Positions 15,115 to 23,551 are shown, counted from the first letter of the stretch. The stretch is 64,000 bases of DNA from Flavobacterium sp. (GCA_021740105.1 JAIPAM010000001.1:570239-634238); one strand, 5' to 3'. Translations and numbers: made by a program. The notes: generated by a model from the letters alone, not told the origin.

Positions 15115-16149
15115 ATGGACAGCAAAAAATTAAAACAAATTACAAACCAACTCAAGAAATCTTTTGATAATTGGGATTTCAATAAAGCAATTAATTTAAG
15201 TAAAGACGAAACGCAAACTCGTGATAACTTGATTCATCCTTTTTTCAATATTCTAAACTATTCCAAAATGGATGACTACTCACACGAGTACATTGCAGAT
15301 ATGGGAGATAAAAAGGGGCGTAGAGTTGATATTGCTATCACATTAGGCAAGAAAGACCCATTAATGCTAATTGAGTGTAAAAGCGTAACTGCAAAACTAA
15401 ATGACAACCATTTTAGACAGTTGAATGAATATTGTCTGTATTCTCCAACTGCCAAAATCGGGATATTAACTAATGGTGTTATTTACAATTTCTATACTAT
15501 TAATGCAAGAGAGAAAAAAGGATTGAATACAAAGCCATTTTTTACTTTTGACCTAACTAATTATGATACTGCTCAATTAGAAACATTAGCTTTATTTAAT
15601 AGACAATCGATTGAAATTAGCGAAATTATTCAAGAAGCAGAGGATGTCTATTTTTTAGATAATTTTGACAATGCTTTGTTCAAGACATTAGTTGAAACGG
15701 ATGACTTGGTTAAATTGATATTTAAAAATATGGGTGGTTTAAGGTCAAACGAGAAAGCATTATCTCAAATCAAAGGATTGGTAAATTCTATTTCTATAAA
15801 AACTGCATTAGACAGAATCGTTCAAAAAGAAATTTCCGAATCGAATAGTGGAATAATGACAACTGTTGAAGAAATTAAAGCATACAATGTAATAAAAACC
15901 ATTCTTGCTATGTCCTCTAAAATAAAAACTGTTGATTTGGACAGAATAAGTTATAGAGATTTAAAAAATTCATTTCTTATCATAGTTGACGAAAAACAAA
16001 CTAAAAATATTTGCTCATTGGTATTCAAAGAAAAATTGAAAGCTATCGATATTAACGGCAATAGATATGAATTAGAGGATGTATCTGTTTCTTCAATCAC
16101 TAAATTGAAAAAAGAATTAACGGAATCCGCTCTAACTAACTTGATATAG
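15115..16149 (+). CDS. Stand-alone HsdR-N type nuclease-like protein
   Basis: A 344-residue protein. Residues 15-160 match the N-terminal endonuclease domain of type I restriction HsdR: ETQTRDNLIHPFF (from residue 32), RRVDIAITLG with Asp72, LMLIECKSV with Glu87 and Lys89, then RQLNEYCLYS. Together these give a complete PD-(D/E)xK site. No helicase follows; the C-terminal 180 residues are of unknown fold. No hsdM or hsdS is nearby. Such proteins occur in prophages and islands and may cut foreign DNA, but activity is not established. It is transcribed opposite to its cargo neighbours and has its own terminator. Confidence 0.75.
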   Translation: MDSKKLKQITNQLKKSFDNWDFNKAINLSKDETQTRDNLIHPFFNILNYSKMDDYSHEYIADMGDKKGRRVDIAITLGKKDPLMLIECKSVTAKLNDNHFRQLNEYCLYSPTAKIGILTNGVIYNFYTINAREKKGLNTKPFFTFDLTNYDTAQLETLALFNRQSIEISEIIQEAEDVYFLDNFDNALFKTLVETDDLVKLIFKNMGGLRSNEKALSQIKGLVNSISIKTALDRIVQKEISESNSGIMTTVEEIKAYNVIKTILAMSSKIKTVDLDRISYRDLKNSFLIIVDEKQTKNICSLVFKEKLKAIDINGNRYELEDVSVSSITKLKKELTESALTNLI

Positions 16150-16180
16150 AAAAGACTACTTTTATGTAGTCTTTGATTTG
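16149..16180 (+). terminator. Rho-independent terminator
   Basis: A perfect 9-bp stem (16151-16159 with 16166-16174) ends in a T-rich run immediately after the HsdR-N gene stop. Confidence 0.8.
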
Positions 16181-16267
16181 ATAGTATAACAATTACGATA
16201 GCTATAAAAATTAAACGCAAAATAACCATATTAAACGTTAAGACTTCATTTTAGGAGTCTTTGTTCT

Positions 16268-16366
16268 TTATTGTTTTATTGCTTTTTTAGTAATAGATTT
16301 GTCACCATTTGCGAACTTAACAATATTAATACCAGCTGAAAAAGAGCTTAAATCAACCTTATATTT
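16268..16366 (-). pseudogene. Remnant of a T9SS sorting domain
   Basis: Read on the minus strand, this stretch encodes VDLSSFSAGINIVKFANGDK and then SITKKAIKQ-stop, the C-terminal end of a type A T9SS sorting domain. There is no start, and a stop codon lies in frame just upstream at 16367-16369. A 29-bp segment (16331-16359) is identical to 17034-17062 in the sorting domain of the lipase-like gene. It is therefore the tail of a lost or displaced gene. Confidence 0.75.
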
Positions 16367-16394
16367 TTAGATAAGCCCTATGGTTAATGTGCTA

Positions 16395-16967
16395 TTAAAA
16401 TTTTATTGCATCACCTAAATCATTACCACCAATAACAAATTTTAACATAATCCCTTGAGCATCAGAGTGTTTTTTTCTTACCCTTTTTATCAGTGTATCT
16501 CTTACATTAGAATATTGTAAATTATTAAAACCTCCCGAAAATTTTACAGTTTCAATATATTTATATTCTTTAGTTGGTTTACAGTCGGTAAAAACATAAA
16601 GTCCTTGAAATTGTTCAACTTTTGCCAAATTATTTTTTTCAGATTTGTTTTTAAATTTTATCATAATAGCTTTATCAGTACCTCCATTTATGTATTGAAA
16701 AATCAATCCCTCTGCAGTATAATTTACTAACCTTGCACTTTTAATAATATTATCTCTAATGGCTGAATATTGACCTTCTGACTTAATCACTTCTTTATCC
16801 AACTCATCTACCTTCACTTCCCCTAAAACCTCATAATCCTCCAATGGAGATGAATCTACAAAAATATAAAATCCATTAATTTTGTTTACTTCTGCAATAT
16901 TAGATTGAGAAAATAAATTTATCGACATTCCGATTAATAATACTGAAAATAAAAACTTTTTGTTCAT
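16395..16967 (-). CDS. Secreted protein made of two related halves
   Basis: A 190-residue protein with signal peptide (cleavage near NLFSQS at residue 20). The mature protein repeats itself: NKINGFYIFVDSSPLEDYE / EQFQGLYVFTDCKPTKEYK, YSAIRDNIIKSAR / YSNVRDTLIKRVR, AEGLIFQYINGGTDKA / AQGIMLKFVIGGNDLG, IMIKFK / AIKF. Each unit is about 75 residues, so this is an internal duplication. No family recognised. It lies 3 bp downstream of the lipase-like gene and probably shares its transcript. A direct 29-bp repeat flanks it. Confidence 0.65.
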   Translation of the reverse strand: MNKKFLFSVLLIGMSINLFSQSNIAEVNKINGFYIFVDSSPLEDYEVLGEVKVDELDKEVIKSEGQYSAIRDNIIKSARLVNYTAEGLIFQYINGGTDKAIMIKFKNKSEKNNLAKVEQFQGLYVFTDCKPTKEYKYIETVKFSGGFNNLQYSNVRDTLIKRVRKKHSDAQGIMLKFVIGGNDLGDAIKF

Positions 16968-16970
16968 AAT

Positions 16971-18722
16971 TTATTGTTTAATAATTTTTACTGTTTTAGA
17001 AAATTGTTGATTTATGAATTTGAAAATATAAACACCAGCTGAAAAAGAGCTTAAATCAACCTCTTGGTTTGATTCAAAAGAACTGAACCGAGTTTCCCTA
17101 ACTACTTGTCCTAAATAATTAACTACAGTTGCTGTTTCAAACTTATCTATTGAGTTATCGAAGAACACTTTTGTTGAGGTTGGGTTTGGATAAATTTCAA
17201 ATGAATTGGCGGTGGTAATATCTGGATTTGAAAGTGTGGATGATAGACTGAAAGTGTATGGAAAAAGATAGCTTGTAGCTGTTGGAAATCCAAAAATCTG
17301 TAAATAATAAAATCCGATTGGTAAGTTTTGAGAAAAATTATTTGAACCACTATTAATTGTAATAGTCTGACCTAATTGATTATAATTAGAATCATATATT
17401 CTCGCGTAAATAGAAAATGAAAGCGTATTATTAATCAATACATTAACTTGGCTATTAGAAGTTACTGAAAATTTAAAATCATCATAATCATTTATAGATA
17501 CAATTGATTGAGGAGTAATAAAACCCTTATAAGTGTTACCTATAATAAATTGGTAGGCAAGGTTAAATAAATTGGGCTCATCTAAACCTTGAAAACTAAC
17601 TGGAATTGCTTTAGGAAGGTCTGAGTGTAAACCAATTAATGGGTTAGCGGCATTTGCTTGGTGGGTAAACTCGTTCACTGGAATTGGTAACGCATACAAA
17701 TTATTAAGATTTGCATTAACACTTCGGACTATACCATCCCCTTCAATAGTTCCTTGCAAAGCCCCACAATTATCACATTTTCCTATTATGTAGGAATAAT
17801 CTAAGGTTAAAGGTAAGTTTTTTTGATTTAACCCAACAATCATAGTGTTATCACCGTTTATTCCATTACAATTTACATCAACATTATAAAAATCACTAAA
17901 AGCACTATTGTCGATATTTGTTTGATTTTCAATTCCACCATACAAATACGTACCAACACTTCCACTCCATGTATATTCTTTTCTTAAATCTCTATAGGCT
18001 TCAGAACGTGAGTCGATTCCAGATAATGGAACATTAGTTCCAGTATATCCACCGTGAGGAGTTCCAGTTGTAACTAACTTTGCAACGTGGTGATTTATAT
18101 TTGGTTCAGTCCAAATCGATGGGTTTTGTAGATATTCTCTACCACATAAACCGCCCATACTATGACCCATTATAATAACTTTATCTCTTCCAGTTTTTTG
18201 TAGAACAATTTGTATTGCATATTTCAAAGCAACACCTTGTTTTACAATAGAAGCTTCATTACTTAACATATCGTTAAAAGGACTTCCGTCATCACTTGTA
18301 TATAGTTGTCCAATATTATTAATGTCGAAATTTAAAAAGTAAAAATCCCCGACAGTCAAATCTGTAGCTGAATTTGTAAATAATGCAATATCTGCTCCAG
18401 CTGTTGGGTAAATATTTTTGTTTGAGGTATTATTGTTATTATCGTCATTTAGTGAGAAATCAATTCTACCACCATAACTTAAACCTTCGTTTACTAATTG
18501 TAAACCCAAGTCAACCCAAACTTTTGAATTTGAATTTAATCCATGTATAAAAATTATTGGATAAGGTAAATTTTGAAGGGCTTGAATATTTTTATTTGTG
18601 TTTAAAAAATTATCTAATTTATGTTCAAAATTAGTAGGCTTTACTTCTGGAATTGAAATTTGTGCATTTGAAATCATCAGAGTTCCAAATAGTATTGTAA
18701 ATAAGAGTAGTTTTGTTTTCAT
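16971..18722 (-). CDS. T9SS-exported lipase-like alpha/beta hydrolase
   Basis: A 583-residue protein with signal peptide (cleavage near SNAQ, residue 20). The hydrolase domain (about 50-370) shows PIIFIHGLNSNSKVW (oxyanion region), VIIMGHSMGGLCGREYL with the nucleophile Ser in GHSMGG near residue 187, and GTPHGG, as in PGAP1/lipase-type hydrolases. A bacterial pre-peptidase-like beta domain follows (about 400-490). The end is a type A T9SS domain (FEIYPNPTSTKVFFD, then GVYIFKFINQQFSKTVKI). It is predicted to be a surface or secreted esterase or lipase; the substrate is unknown. Confidence 0.85.
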   Translation of the reverse strand: MKTKLLLFTILFGTLMISNAQISIPEVKPTNFEHKLDNFLNTNKNIQALQNLPYPIIFIHGLNSNSKVWVDLGLQLVNEGLSYGGRIDFSLNDDNNNNTSNKNIYPTAGADIALFTNSATDLTVGDFYFLNFDINNIGQLYTSDDGSPFNDMLSNEASIVKQGVALKYAIQIVLQKTGRDKVIIMGHSMGGLCGREYLQNPSIWTEPNINHHVAKLVTTGTPHGGYTGTNVPLSGIDSRSEAYRDLRKEYTWSGSVGTYLYGGIENQTNIDNSAFSDFYNVDVNCNGINGDNTMIVGLNQKNLPLTLDYSYIIGKCDNCGALQGTIEGDGIVRSVNANLNNLYALPIPVNEFTHQANAANPLIGLHSDLPKAIPVSFQGLDEPNLFNLAYQFIIGNTYKGFITPQSIVSINDYDDFKFSVTSNSQVNVLINNTLSFSIYARIYDSNYNQLGQTITINSGSNNFSQNLPIGFYYLQIFGFPTATSYLFPYTFSLSSTLSNPDITTANSFEIYPNPTSTKVFFDNSIDKFETATVVNYLGQVVRETRFSSFESNQEVDLSSFSAGVYIFKFINQQFSKTVKIIKQ

Positions 18723-18740
18723 AATTGTTATTTATTAAAT

Positions 18741-18775
18741 AAAAAAAGTGCAATTTTAAATAATTGCACTTTTTA
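18741..18775 (-). terminator. Rho-independent terminator
   Basis: A 12-bp perfect stem (AAAAGTGCAATT/AATTGCACTTTT) with a T run on the minus strand, just downstream of the EGF-like lipoprotein gene. Confidence 0.85.
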
Positions 18776-18780
18776 GTTTA

Positions 18781-19374
18781 TTACCAAACATAAGAAAGAG
18801 TTAATTCAAAGCTAAACGTTGATGATGCATTAGTAAACGTTTTTGTAGTTGGAAACCCACCGCTACTATTGTAGGGATTAAAAGCAACAAAATCTATAAA
18901 TTCATCTGATAAGGTATCACGATCGTAAATATTCATAATATAACCCGAAGTTAAATTTGTAATTATGATTGGTGTTGTAGGAACAAAATTATAAGAGACT
19001 GCTCCAATTCCAGTTGCATCTGGATAATAAGTTGGACTTGTCCAAAGTGTTGTTTGGCTACTATTTTGAAGCGTTAATTTAATATCAGCATCGCTGTTAG
19101 GAAGAGTGTCCCACCAACTTCCGTTTGGTTTAGTGTCTGGAAATTTGGTAACTCTGATATTGGTAATTTTAACTTGGTTTGGTGTTATTTGTGTTCCGCA
19201 ATTAGTGCCCGTAAATCCTTGTGGGCAATCACAGCCGCAATCTGCTCTTGAAGTACCGCCATTTAAACAAGCAATTGGAGTACAAGGTGTTGAAGGAATT
19301 GAATCTTTAGTACACGAATTAAATAAAAGTACAAGAACTGTTAATACTGCTAATCTTTTAATAATAGTTTTCAT
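18781..19374 (-). CDS. EGF-like lipoprotein
   Basis: A 197-residue lipoprotein when started at the ATG at 19374; a longer start at 19392 adds six residues before the signal. The signal ends in LLFNSC with the lipidated Cys near 21. Residues 31-62 form an EGF-like module (CTPIACLNGG, DCGCDCPQGFTGTNCG) as in many Bacteroidota surface lipoproteins. The rest is a beta-rich domain (KITNIRVTKFPDTKPNGSWW; a C2-like pattern) of unknown function. It is the last cargo gene, divergent from the structured DNA near the right end. Confidence 0.75.
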   Translation of the reverse strand: MKTIIKRLAVLTVLVLLFNSCTKDSIPSTPCTPIACLNGGTSRADCGCDCPQGFTGTNCGTQITPNQVKITNIRVTKFPDTKPNGSWWDTLPNSDADIKLTLQNSSQTTLWTSPTYYPDATGIGAVSYNFVPTTPIIITNLTSGYIMNIYDRDTLSDEFIDFVAFNPYNSSGGFPTTKTFTNASSTFSFELTLSYVW

Positions 19375-19426
19375 AATGTTACGTATTCTCAAGTCCTATT
19401 GAGTTTTATTGTTTTAGAAAACTAAA

Positions 19427-19569
19427 AGGCGTAGGACAATTGCGATACACTTGCCTTAAAAGCCCGACCAAGGTGCTTGGAACAAAGTATATGCAAACCT
19501 ACGCCTCGGCTGAGGCGATTTACAATACTTCATTGTTCCTATTTTACTTGGTCGGTTAATTAAGGCAAG
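19427..19569. other. Highly structured 143-bp element
   Basis: Nested complementary arms: CTTGCCTTAA 19450-19459 with TTAAGGCAAG 19560-19569; CCGACCAAG 19464-19472 with CTTGGTCGG 19547-19555, across a 4x4 internal loop; GGAACAAAGTAT 19479-19490 with ATACT 19525-19529 plus TTGTTCC 19533-19539, across a 3-base bulge; and CGCCTC/GAGGCG at 19502-19517. AGGCGTAGG (19427-19435) also matches CCTACGCCT (19498-19506), competing with the last hairpin. It could be a folded RNA, a rolling-circle origin or a folded recombination site. The flanks 19393-19426 and 19570-19811 hold no gene I can see. Confidence 0.65.
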
Positions 19570-19811
19570 AAGTAGCAAAACGCTATTAGTTATATGTTGT
19601 GATTCATTTTCACGAAGTAAATATATAAAAAATTATACTACACTTTTTAATTTAATATTAAGAATTAGTTATCGTAAGAAATTGAAAACAAACGTAGTAA
19701 TGAACATTTTCATTTTCCTAATAGGACAAATATTAACTATTTTAATTAGGGGGAGTTCAACAATTGAAATGACAGCAAACAATGATAATAAGTTGTAGAT
19801 TTTTTGAAGAT

Positions 19812-19834
19812 TTGGTTGCAAATTGGTTGCAAAT
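19812..19834 (+). promoter_or_regulatory. Right integrase arm-type site
   Basis: Two direct copies of TTGGTTGCAAA, 11-bp period, 45 bp from the right att repeat. It matches the left arm site at 8033-8055 in sequence, spacing and direction. Together with the 50-bp core they outline the attP of the circular form. Confidence 0.65.
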
Positions 19835-19841
19835 GAAAAAC

Positions 19842-19873
19842 AAAAAAGACCTCACATTTCTGTGAAGTCTTTT
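19842..19873 (-). terminator. Terminator of tRNA-Asn
   Basis: The stem AGAC.TCACA / TGTGA.GTCT (19847-19870) carries the loop TTTC and a T run on the minus strand, 10 bp after the tRNA 3' end. It is element-borne, since it lies inside the right att repeat. Its stem and loop almost match the hairpin of repeat copy C. Confidence 0.85.
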
Positions 19874-19878
19874 CATTG

Positions 19879-19928
19879 TTGCTCCCCCTCTTGGGCTCGA
19901 ACCAAGGACCCTCTGATTAACAGTCAGA
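19879..19928. repeat. Right attachment site (attR)
   Basis: This copy is identical to 7874-7923 over 50 bp. It covers the tRNA-Asn 3' half from the anticodon arm to just past the discriminator base, so integration restores an intact tRNA. Confidence 0.93.
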
Positions 19929-19955
19929 TGCTCTAACCAACTGAGCTAAGGAGGA
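19882..19955 (-). tRNA. tRNA-Asn (anticodon GUU)
   Basis: A 74-nt cloverleaf on the minus strand. The acceptor stem TCCTCCT pairs with AGGGGGA (one G-T pair), with discriminator G at 19882. The D-arm is TAGCTCAGTTGGTTAGAGC. The anticodon loop is CTGTTAA with GTT opposite 19919-19921. The T-arm is CTTGGTTCGAGCCCAAG. CCA is not encoded. It is the integration target of the 12-kb element and probably the ancestor of the repeat array at 672-5830. Confidence 0.97.
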
Positions 19956-19981
19956 AGGCGTGTTGCCTTTTAAAGCGGTTG

Positions 19982-20011
19982 CAAATATAAGGTAAATAAT
20001 CTTTTTTGCAA
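19982..20011 (-). promoter_or_regulatory. Promoter of tRNA-Asn
   Basis: On the minus strand TTG (20009-20011) and TATATTTG (19982-19989) are separated by exactly 19 bp, a full match to the Bacteroidota promoter consensus. It is about 27 bp upstream of the mature tRNA 5' end and outside the mobile element. Confidence 0.8.
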
Positions 20012-20039
20012 ATAATTTGAAATAAAATTAGAAAAAAAG

Positions 20040-21386
20040 TTACTTCCCTACAATTGCCTTATAAATATCGTTCCCATTTGCAAAAAGCAATAACGAGATA
20101 AGTAATACAAAACCAACCATTTGGGCGTTTTCCATAAATTTATCGCTTGGCTTTCTACGACTGATGATCTCGTACAATAAGAACATTACGTGACCTCCAT
20201 CTAATGCTGGAATAGGTAATAAATTCATAACTCCAAGCATTATAGATAGCAAAGCGGTAATGCTCCAAAACGCTTCCCAACTCCAATAGGCAGGGAAAAT
20301 ATCAAAAATTGCCTTGAAACCACCTACGCCTTTGTAAGCGCCAGTACTTGGGGTAAATATCATTTGTAATTGTTTCCAATACCCTACTAACTGGTCTTTT
20401 CCTCGCTCAATTCCAACAGGGAATGATTCAAAAAAGCCATAGGATTGTTTGCGAATGGGATACAATGCTAATTTTTCTAAATTATCAAGAGGAAGTTTTG
20501 CAGCGTACTGAATTCCCAATTTTGCACTGTCGTTAACAACAATTGAAACGGCAATTTCTTGATTGTCTCTTTTAATGATTGCGGGAACCGTTTTTCCTTT
20601 CAACTCTTTTACAGCCGTTACTACTTGATCAGCATATTTAACAGGAACCCCATTAAAACTAGTGACGATGTCTTTTGGTTGAACAGTATTTTTATTTGCA
20701 GATTTTTCATCTACAGCCGAAACAATAAATGGCAAGCGAAGTTCTACTACAGATATTTTTTTTCCATTCATCAATTGATTGATAAAATCTACCGGTAAAT
20801 TTACTTTTTGTTCTGCCCCATTTCTTTCCACAATTACTTCTTTTCCAAGTAAAACTTTTTCGTTGATTTCATTGAAACGATCGATTTTAACCCCATCAAC
20901 TGCAATAATTTTATCGCCTGTTTTAATACCTGATTTTTCAATTACCGGATTGGTAATCCACACCCCATCTTTAATATCGCTATTGGAAATGTACAATTCG
21001 CCATAAGTAAAGGTCATCCCGATGTAAATTATAAATGCTAGAATGAAATTTACTGTCACCCCGCCAAGCATAATTATTAAACGTTGCCAAGCTGGCTTGG
21101 ATCTGAATTCCCAAGGTTGAGGTGGCAATGCCATTTGTTCCTTGTCCATACTTTCATCGATCATTCCAGAAATTTTCACGTAACCCCCAAGTGGCAACCA
21201 TCCAATTCCGTACTCTGTTCCTCCGATAGTCTTTTTAAATAAGGAATATTTGATATCAAAGAACAAGTAGAATTTCTCTACTCTAGTTTTGAATAATTTA
21301 GCAGGTACAAAATGTCCTAATTCATGAAGTACAATCAGCAATGACAAACTCATTAAGAACTGACCTAATTTGATAATTATTTCCAT
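20040..21386 (-). CDS. rseP: RIP metalloprotease RseP family (site-2 protease)
   Basis: A 448-residue inner-membrane zinc protease of family M50B. The zinc motif HELGH is at residues 21-25 in the first helix. The second zinc-ligand motif ALDGGH lies near 394-399. Helices are near 7-25, 105-128, 375-395 and 420-440. Two periplasmic PDZ domains lie between (about 130-290; GIKTGDKIIAVDGVKIDRF, VQPKDIVTSFNGVPV). RseP-type proteases cut membrane proteins such as anti-sigma factors and leftover signal peptides. It is the first core gene beyond tRNA-Asn. Confidence 0.93.
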   Translation of the reverse strand: MEIIIKLGQFLMSLSLLIVLHELGHFVPAKLFKTRVEKFYLFFDIKYSLFKKTIGGTEYGIGWLPLGGYVKISGMIDESMDKEQMALPPQPWEFRSKPAWQRLIIMLGGVTVNFILAFIIYIGMTFTYGELYISNSDIKDGVWITNPVIEKSGIKTGDKIIAVDGVKIDRFNEINEKVLLGKEVIVERNGAEQKVNLPVDFINQLMNGKKISVVELRLPFIVSAVDEKSANKNTVQPKDIVTSFNGVPVKYADQVVTAVKELKGKTVPAIIKRDNQEIAVSIVVNDSAKLGIQYAAKLPLDNLEKLALYPIRKQSYGFFESFPVGIERGKDQLVGYWKQLQMIFTPSTGAYKGVGGFKAIFDIFPAYWSWEAFWSITALLSIMLGVMNLLPIPALDGGHVMFLLYEIISRRKPSDKFMENAQMVGFVLLISLLLFANGNDIYKAIVGK

Positions 21387-21539
21387 TATTTAATTTTCGT
21401 ATTTTTTACAACCAACAAAAGTAAGGTATTAAATAGTAATTTTTCAACTTTTATTTTGTCTAGCCTTTTAAAAATTTGTTAATTATTTAAATTTTCATTG
21501 GATGAAACAATTTAAATAAAAGTACAGTTGATTTAAAAT

Positions 21540-23468
21540 CTATTCTTTTATAAACTTGAATTGTTTCGTGCCTTTATTGGTTTGAATAGTTAGAAAATGA
21601 ATTCCCGATGAAAACGCAGCAATATCCCAAGTTTTTTGAGATTTGGTTTCCATAATTTTTTGGCCTTGAACGGAATAAAAAGTGGCGTTTTCAATTTCGA
21701 TATTCTCCGGAATTGAAACTGAAATAGTACTTGAACTAGGGTTTGGGAATATTTGAATGGCAGTATCAATATTAAAATTTTCATTTTCTAAAGTGGCCAT
21801 GCTCATTCTAGAAATGATATTTTTGGTAGGGTCAAATTGAACTCCAATAATCGTAAAAGGAACCGATATATTAAATTGTTCTCCGTTTACTGTATTATTT
21901 ACCACCATATCTTGAGATTGTCCATTTGCGCCCAATAATCGAACCGGCACCGGCATTTCAAAAAACGGCACGGAGGGATGTGAAGTAGTTTGTGAAACAG
22001 TGATTCGAACTTGACCTGGGCTAGTATTTTGAACGATAACATTATAAATAGGATACCCTTGATTGTAAACCCAATCGTTAAAAAATTCAGTCAGACTGCT
22101 TCCGTAAACGTCTTCTAAGTGGGATTTTAAATCGGTCGTAACTGCATATTTAAAAGCCAAATTACTATCGGCTAAATAATTTCTTAGTCCTTGAAAAAAT
22201 AGAGCATCGCCTAATTTGAATCGGAGCATATGCAAAACCATTGCTCCTTTATTGTAAGTTAATCGGTAATCAAAAATTCTATCTACAATTAGCGCCTCTG
22301 CATCGGTTAAATAAACTGCTCCGTTGGCAGAAGAAGTTATTAAGCCTATCATATTTGCTTTTTCGGTTACAAAAGCGGCTGGGCCATCGAAATTTTCAAC
22401 TGCTAATGCAGCAAGGTAAGTTGCAAATCCTTCATTCAACCAGATGTCTTTCCAAGTCCCACAGGTTATTTTGTCGCCAAACCATTGGTGTGCCATTTCG
22501 TGGGCTATTAATTGCCTTCCAAAATTCACCATAAATGAAACGGTTGTGTGTTCCATTCCGCCACCCCATCCAAACTGTGCATGCCCATATTTTTCATTGG
22601 CAAATGGATAATTTTCAAATAGCGTGCTGAAGTAATTTAATAGTAGCGGTGTTTGTAATAACTGAGTTCTAAGCGATGAATTATCACTTTCAGGATAGAT
22701 ATAATTTACAATAGGGTAGGCATTTGGAGCTGTCCCTGCAGTTTGATTGATTATTGTATAATTAGTTACTGCCATACAAATCAGATAAGCCGGAATAGGA
22801 TAATTGTGACGGAAATGCGTTGTTTTTAAATTCCCGATGATTACAGGAGCTTCCGGTTCTACTCCGTTAGAAACGCTAACATATTGTGATGGTGCGGTAA
22901 TATAAACATCGATATTATTTATTTTATCATTTAAATCTTGTTTACAAGGCCACCAATCCCGAGCACCAAAAGGTTCCGATAAGGTATAAATAACTGGTGT
23001 GTTACTTGGCCCGTGAATGGTGCTAGTAAAAGCAAAAAATCCGTTTTGTGGCGGCGCACCAGAATAGACCACTTCTACTGTGGCTTGCGAACCTGTTAAT
23101 TGAGTAGTAGGAAGGGTAATTATTAATTCATTCGTATTTTGGGTAAAAGCGAGAGCCACATTATTTATTTTCACACTACTTGCGATTAATGTGTTACTCA
23201 AGTCAAAAGTAAGCGTAGTCATGTTGGCAAGCGCAGTGTAGGTAGTTGTTATTTTTCCCGAAATAAAATAAATACCAGGGGTGACATTAAATTCTAATTT
23301 ATGATAGGTTATATCATAATTTTGAGTATTAGAATTCACCTCCAAATTTATTTTCTTTTTCGCAAAACTCTTTTCTGATGCAGCAATTTTGCTAGTTTCC
23401 AAATAGGAATCTTGAGCATTTACGGCCACAAAGCAAAAAAATAAGAAGGGTAATAACTGTTTTTTCAT
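21540..23468 (-). CDS. M1 family aminopeptidase with T9SS sorting domain
   Basis: A 642-residue secreted zinc aminopeptidase. Signal peptide at 1-18. An N-terminal beta domain is followed by the catalytic domain with GWGGGMEHT (substrate-binding GxMEN-type loop) and HEMAHQWFGDKITCGT near residue 322, continuing to WLNEGFATY, which supplies the zinc ligands and catalytic Glu. The end is a type A T9SS domain (IQIFPNPSSSTISVSI, then GIHFLTIQTNKGTKQFKFIKE). It would digest peptides outside the cell or on its surface. It is a single-gene unit. Confidence 0.93.
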   Translation of the reverse strand: MKKQLLPFLFFCFVAVNAQDSYLETSKIAASEKSFAKKKINLEVNSNTQNYDITYHKLEFNVTPGIYFISGKITTTYTALANMTTLTFDLSNTLIASSVKINNVALAFTQNTNELIITLPTTQLTGSQATVEVVYSGAPPQNGFFAFTSTIHGPSNTPVIYTLSEPFGARDWWPCKQDLNDKINNIDVYITAPSQYVSVSNGVEPEAPVIIGNLKTTHFRHNYPIPAYLICMAVTNYTIINQTAGTAPNAYPIVNYIYPESDNSSLRTQLLQTPLLLNYFSTLFENYPFANEKYGHAQFGWGGGMEHTTVSFMVNFGRQLIAHEMAHQWFGDKITCGTWKDIWLNEGFATYLAALAVENFDGPAAFVTEKANMIGLITSSANGAVYLTDAEALIVDRIFDYRLTYNKGAMVLHMLRFKLGDALFFQGLRNYLADSNLAFKYAVTTDLKSHLEDVYGSSLTEFFNDWVYNQGYPIYNVIVQNTSPGQVRITVSQTTSHPSVPFFEMPVPVRLLGANGQSQDMVVNNTVNGEQFNISVPFTIIGVQFDPTKNIISRMSMATLENENFNIDTAIQIFPNPSSSTISVSIPENIEIENATFYSVQGQKIMETKSQKTWDIAAFSSGIHFLTIQTNKGTKQFKFIKE

Positions 23469-23551
23469 GAAAGTGTTATTTCTCGCTAAATTAAATAATT
23501 ATACAATAAGGAAAAATTATTTTCAACTAAGATTGAGTATGGAATAAAAAA

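Larger units (their letters stand above)
7874..19928 (+). mobile_element. 12-kb integrative element in tRNA-Asn
   Basis: The boundaries are a perfect 50-bp direct repeat (7874-7923 = 19879-19928) equal to the 3' half of tRNA-Asn. The intact tRNA is at the right end. A tyrosine recombinase gene starts 142 bp inside the left end, and matching tandem arm-type sites lie at 8033-8055 and 19812-19834. The plus-strand backbone (8065-13060) holds integrase, an unknown gene, an HTH gene, a HUH Rep, four small genes and a serine recombinase. The rest (13208-19374) is cargo. No capsid, packaging or conjugation genes are recognised. It may be an integrative mobilizable element, an integrated rolling-circle plasmid or a satellite. 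Confidence 0.88.

Noticed and set aside
15115..16149. A type I restriction-modification system
   Set aside because: Only an HsdR-N domain is present; there is no helicase part and no hsdM or hsdS gene nearby.
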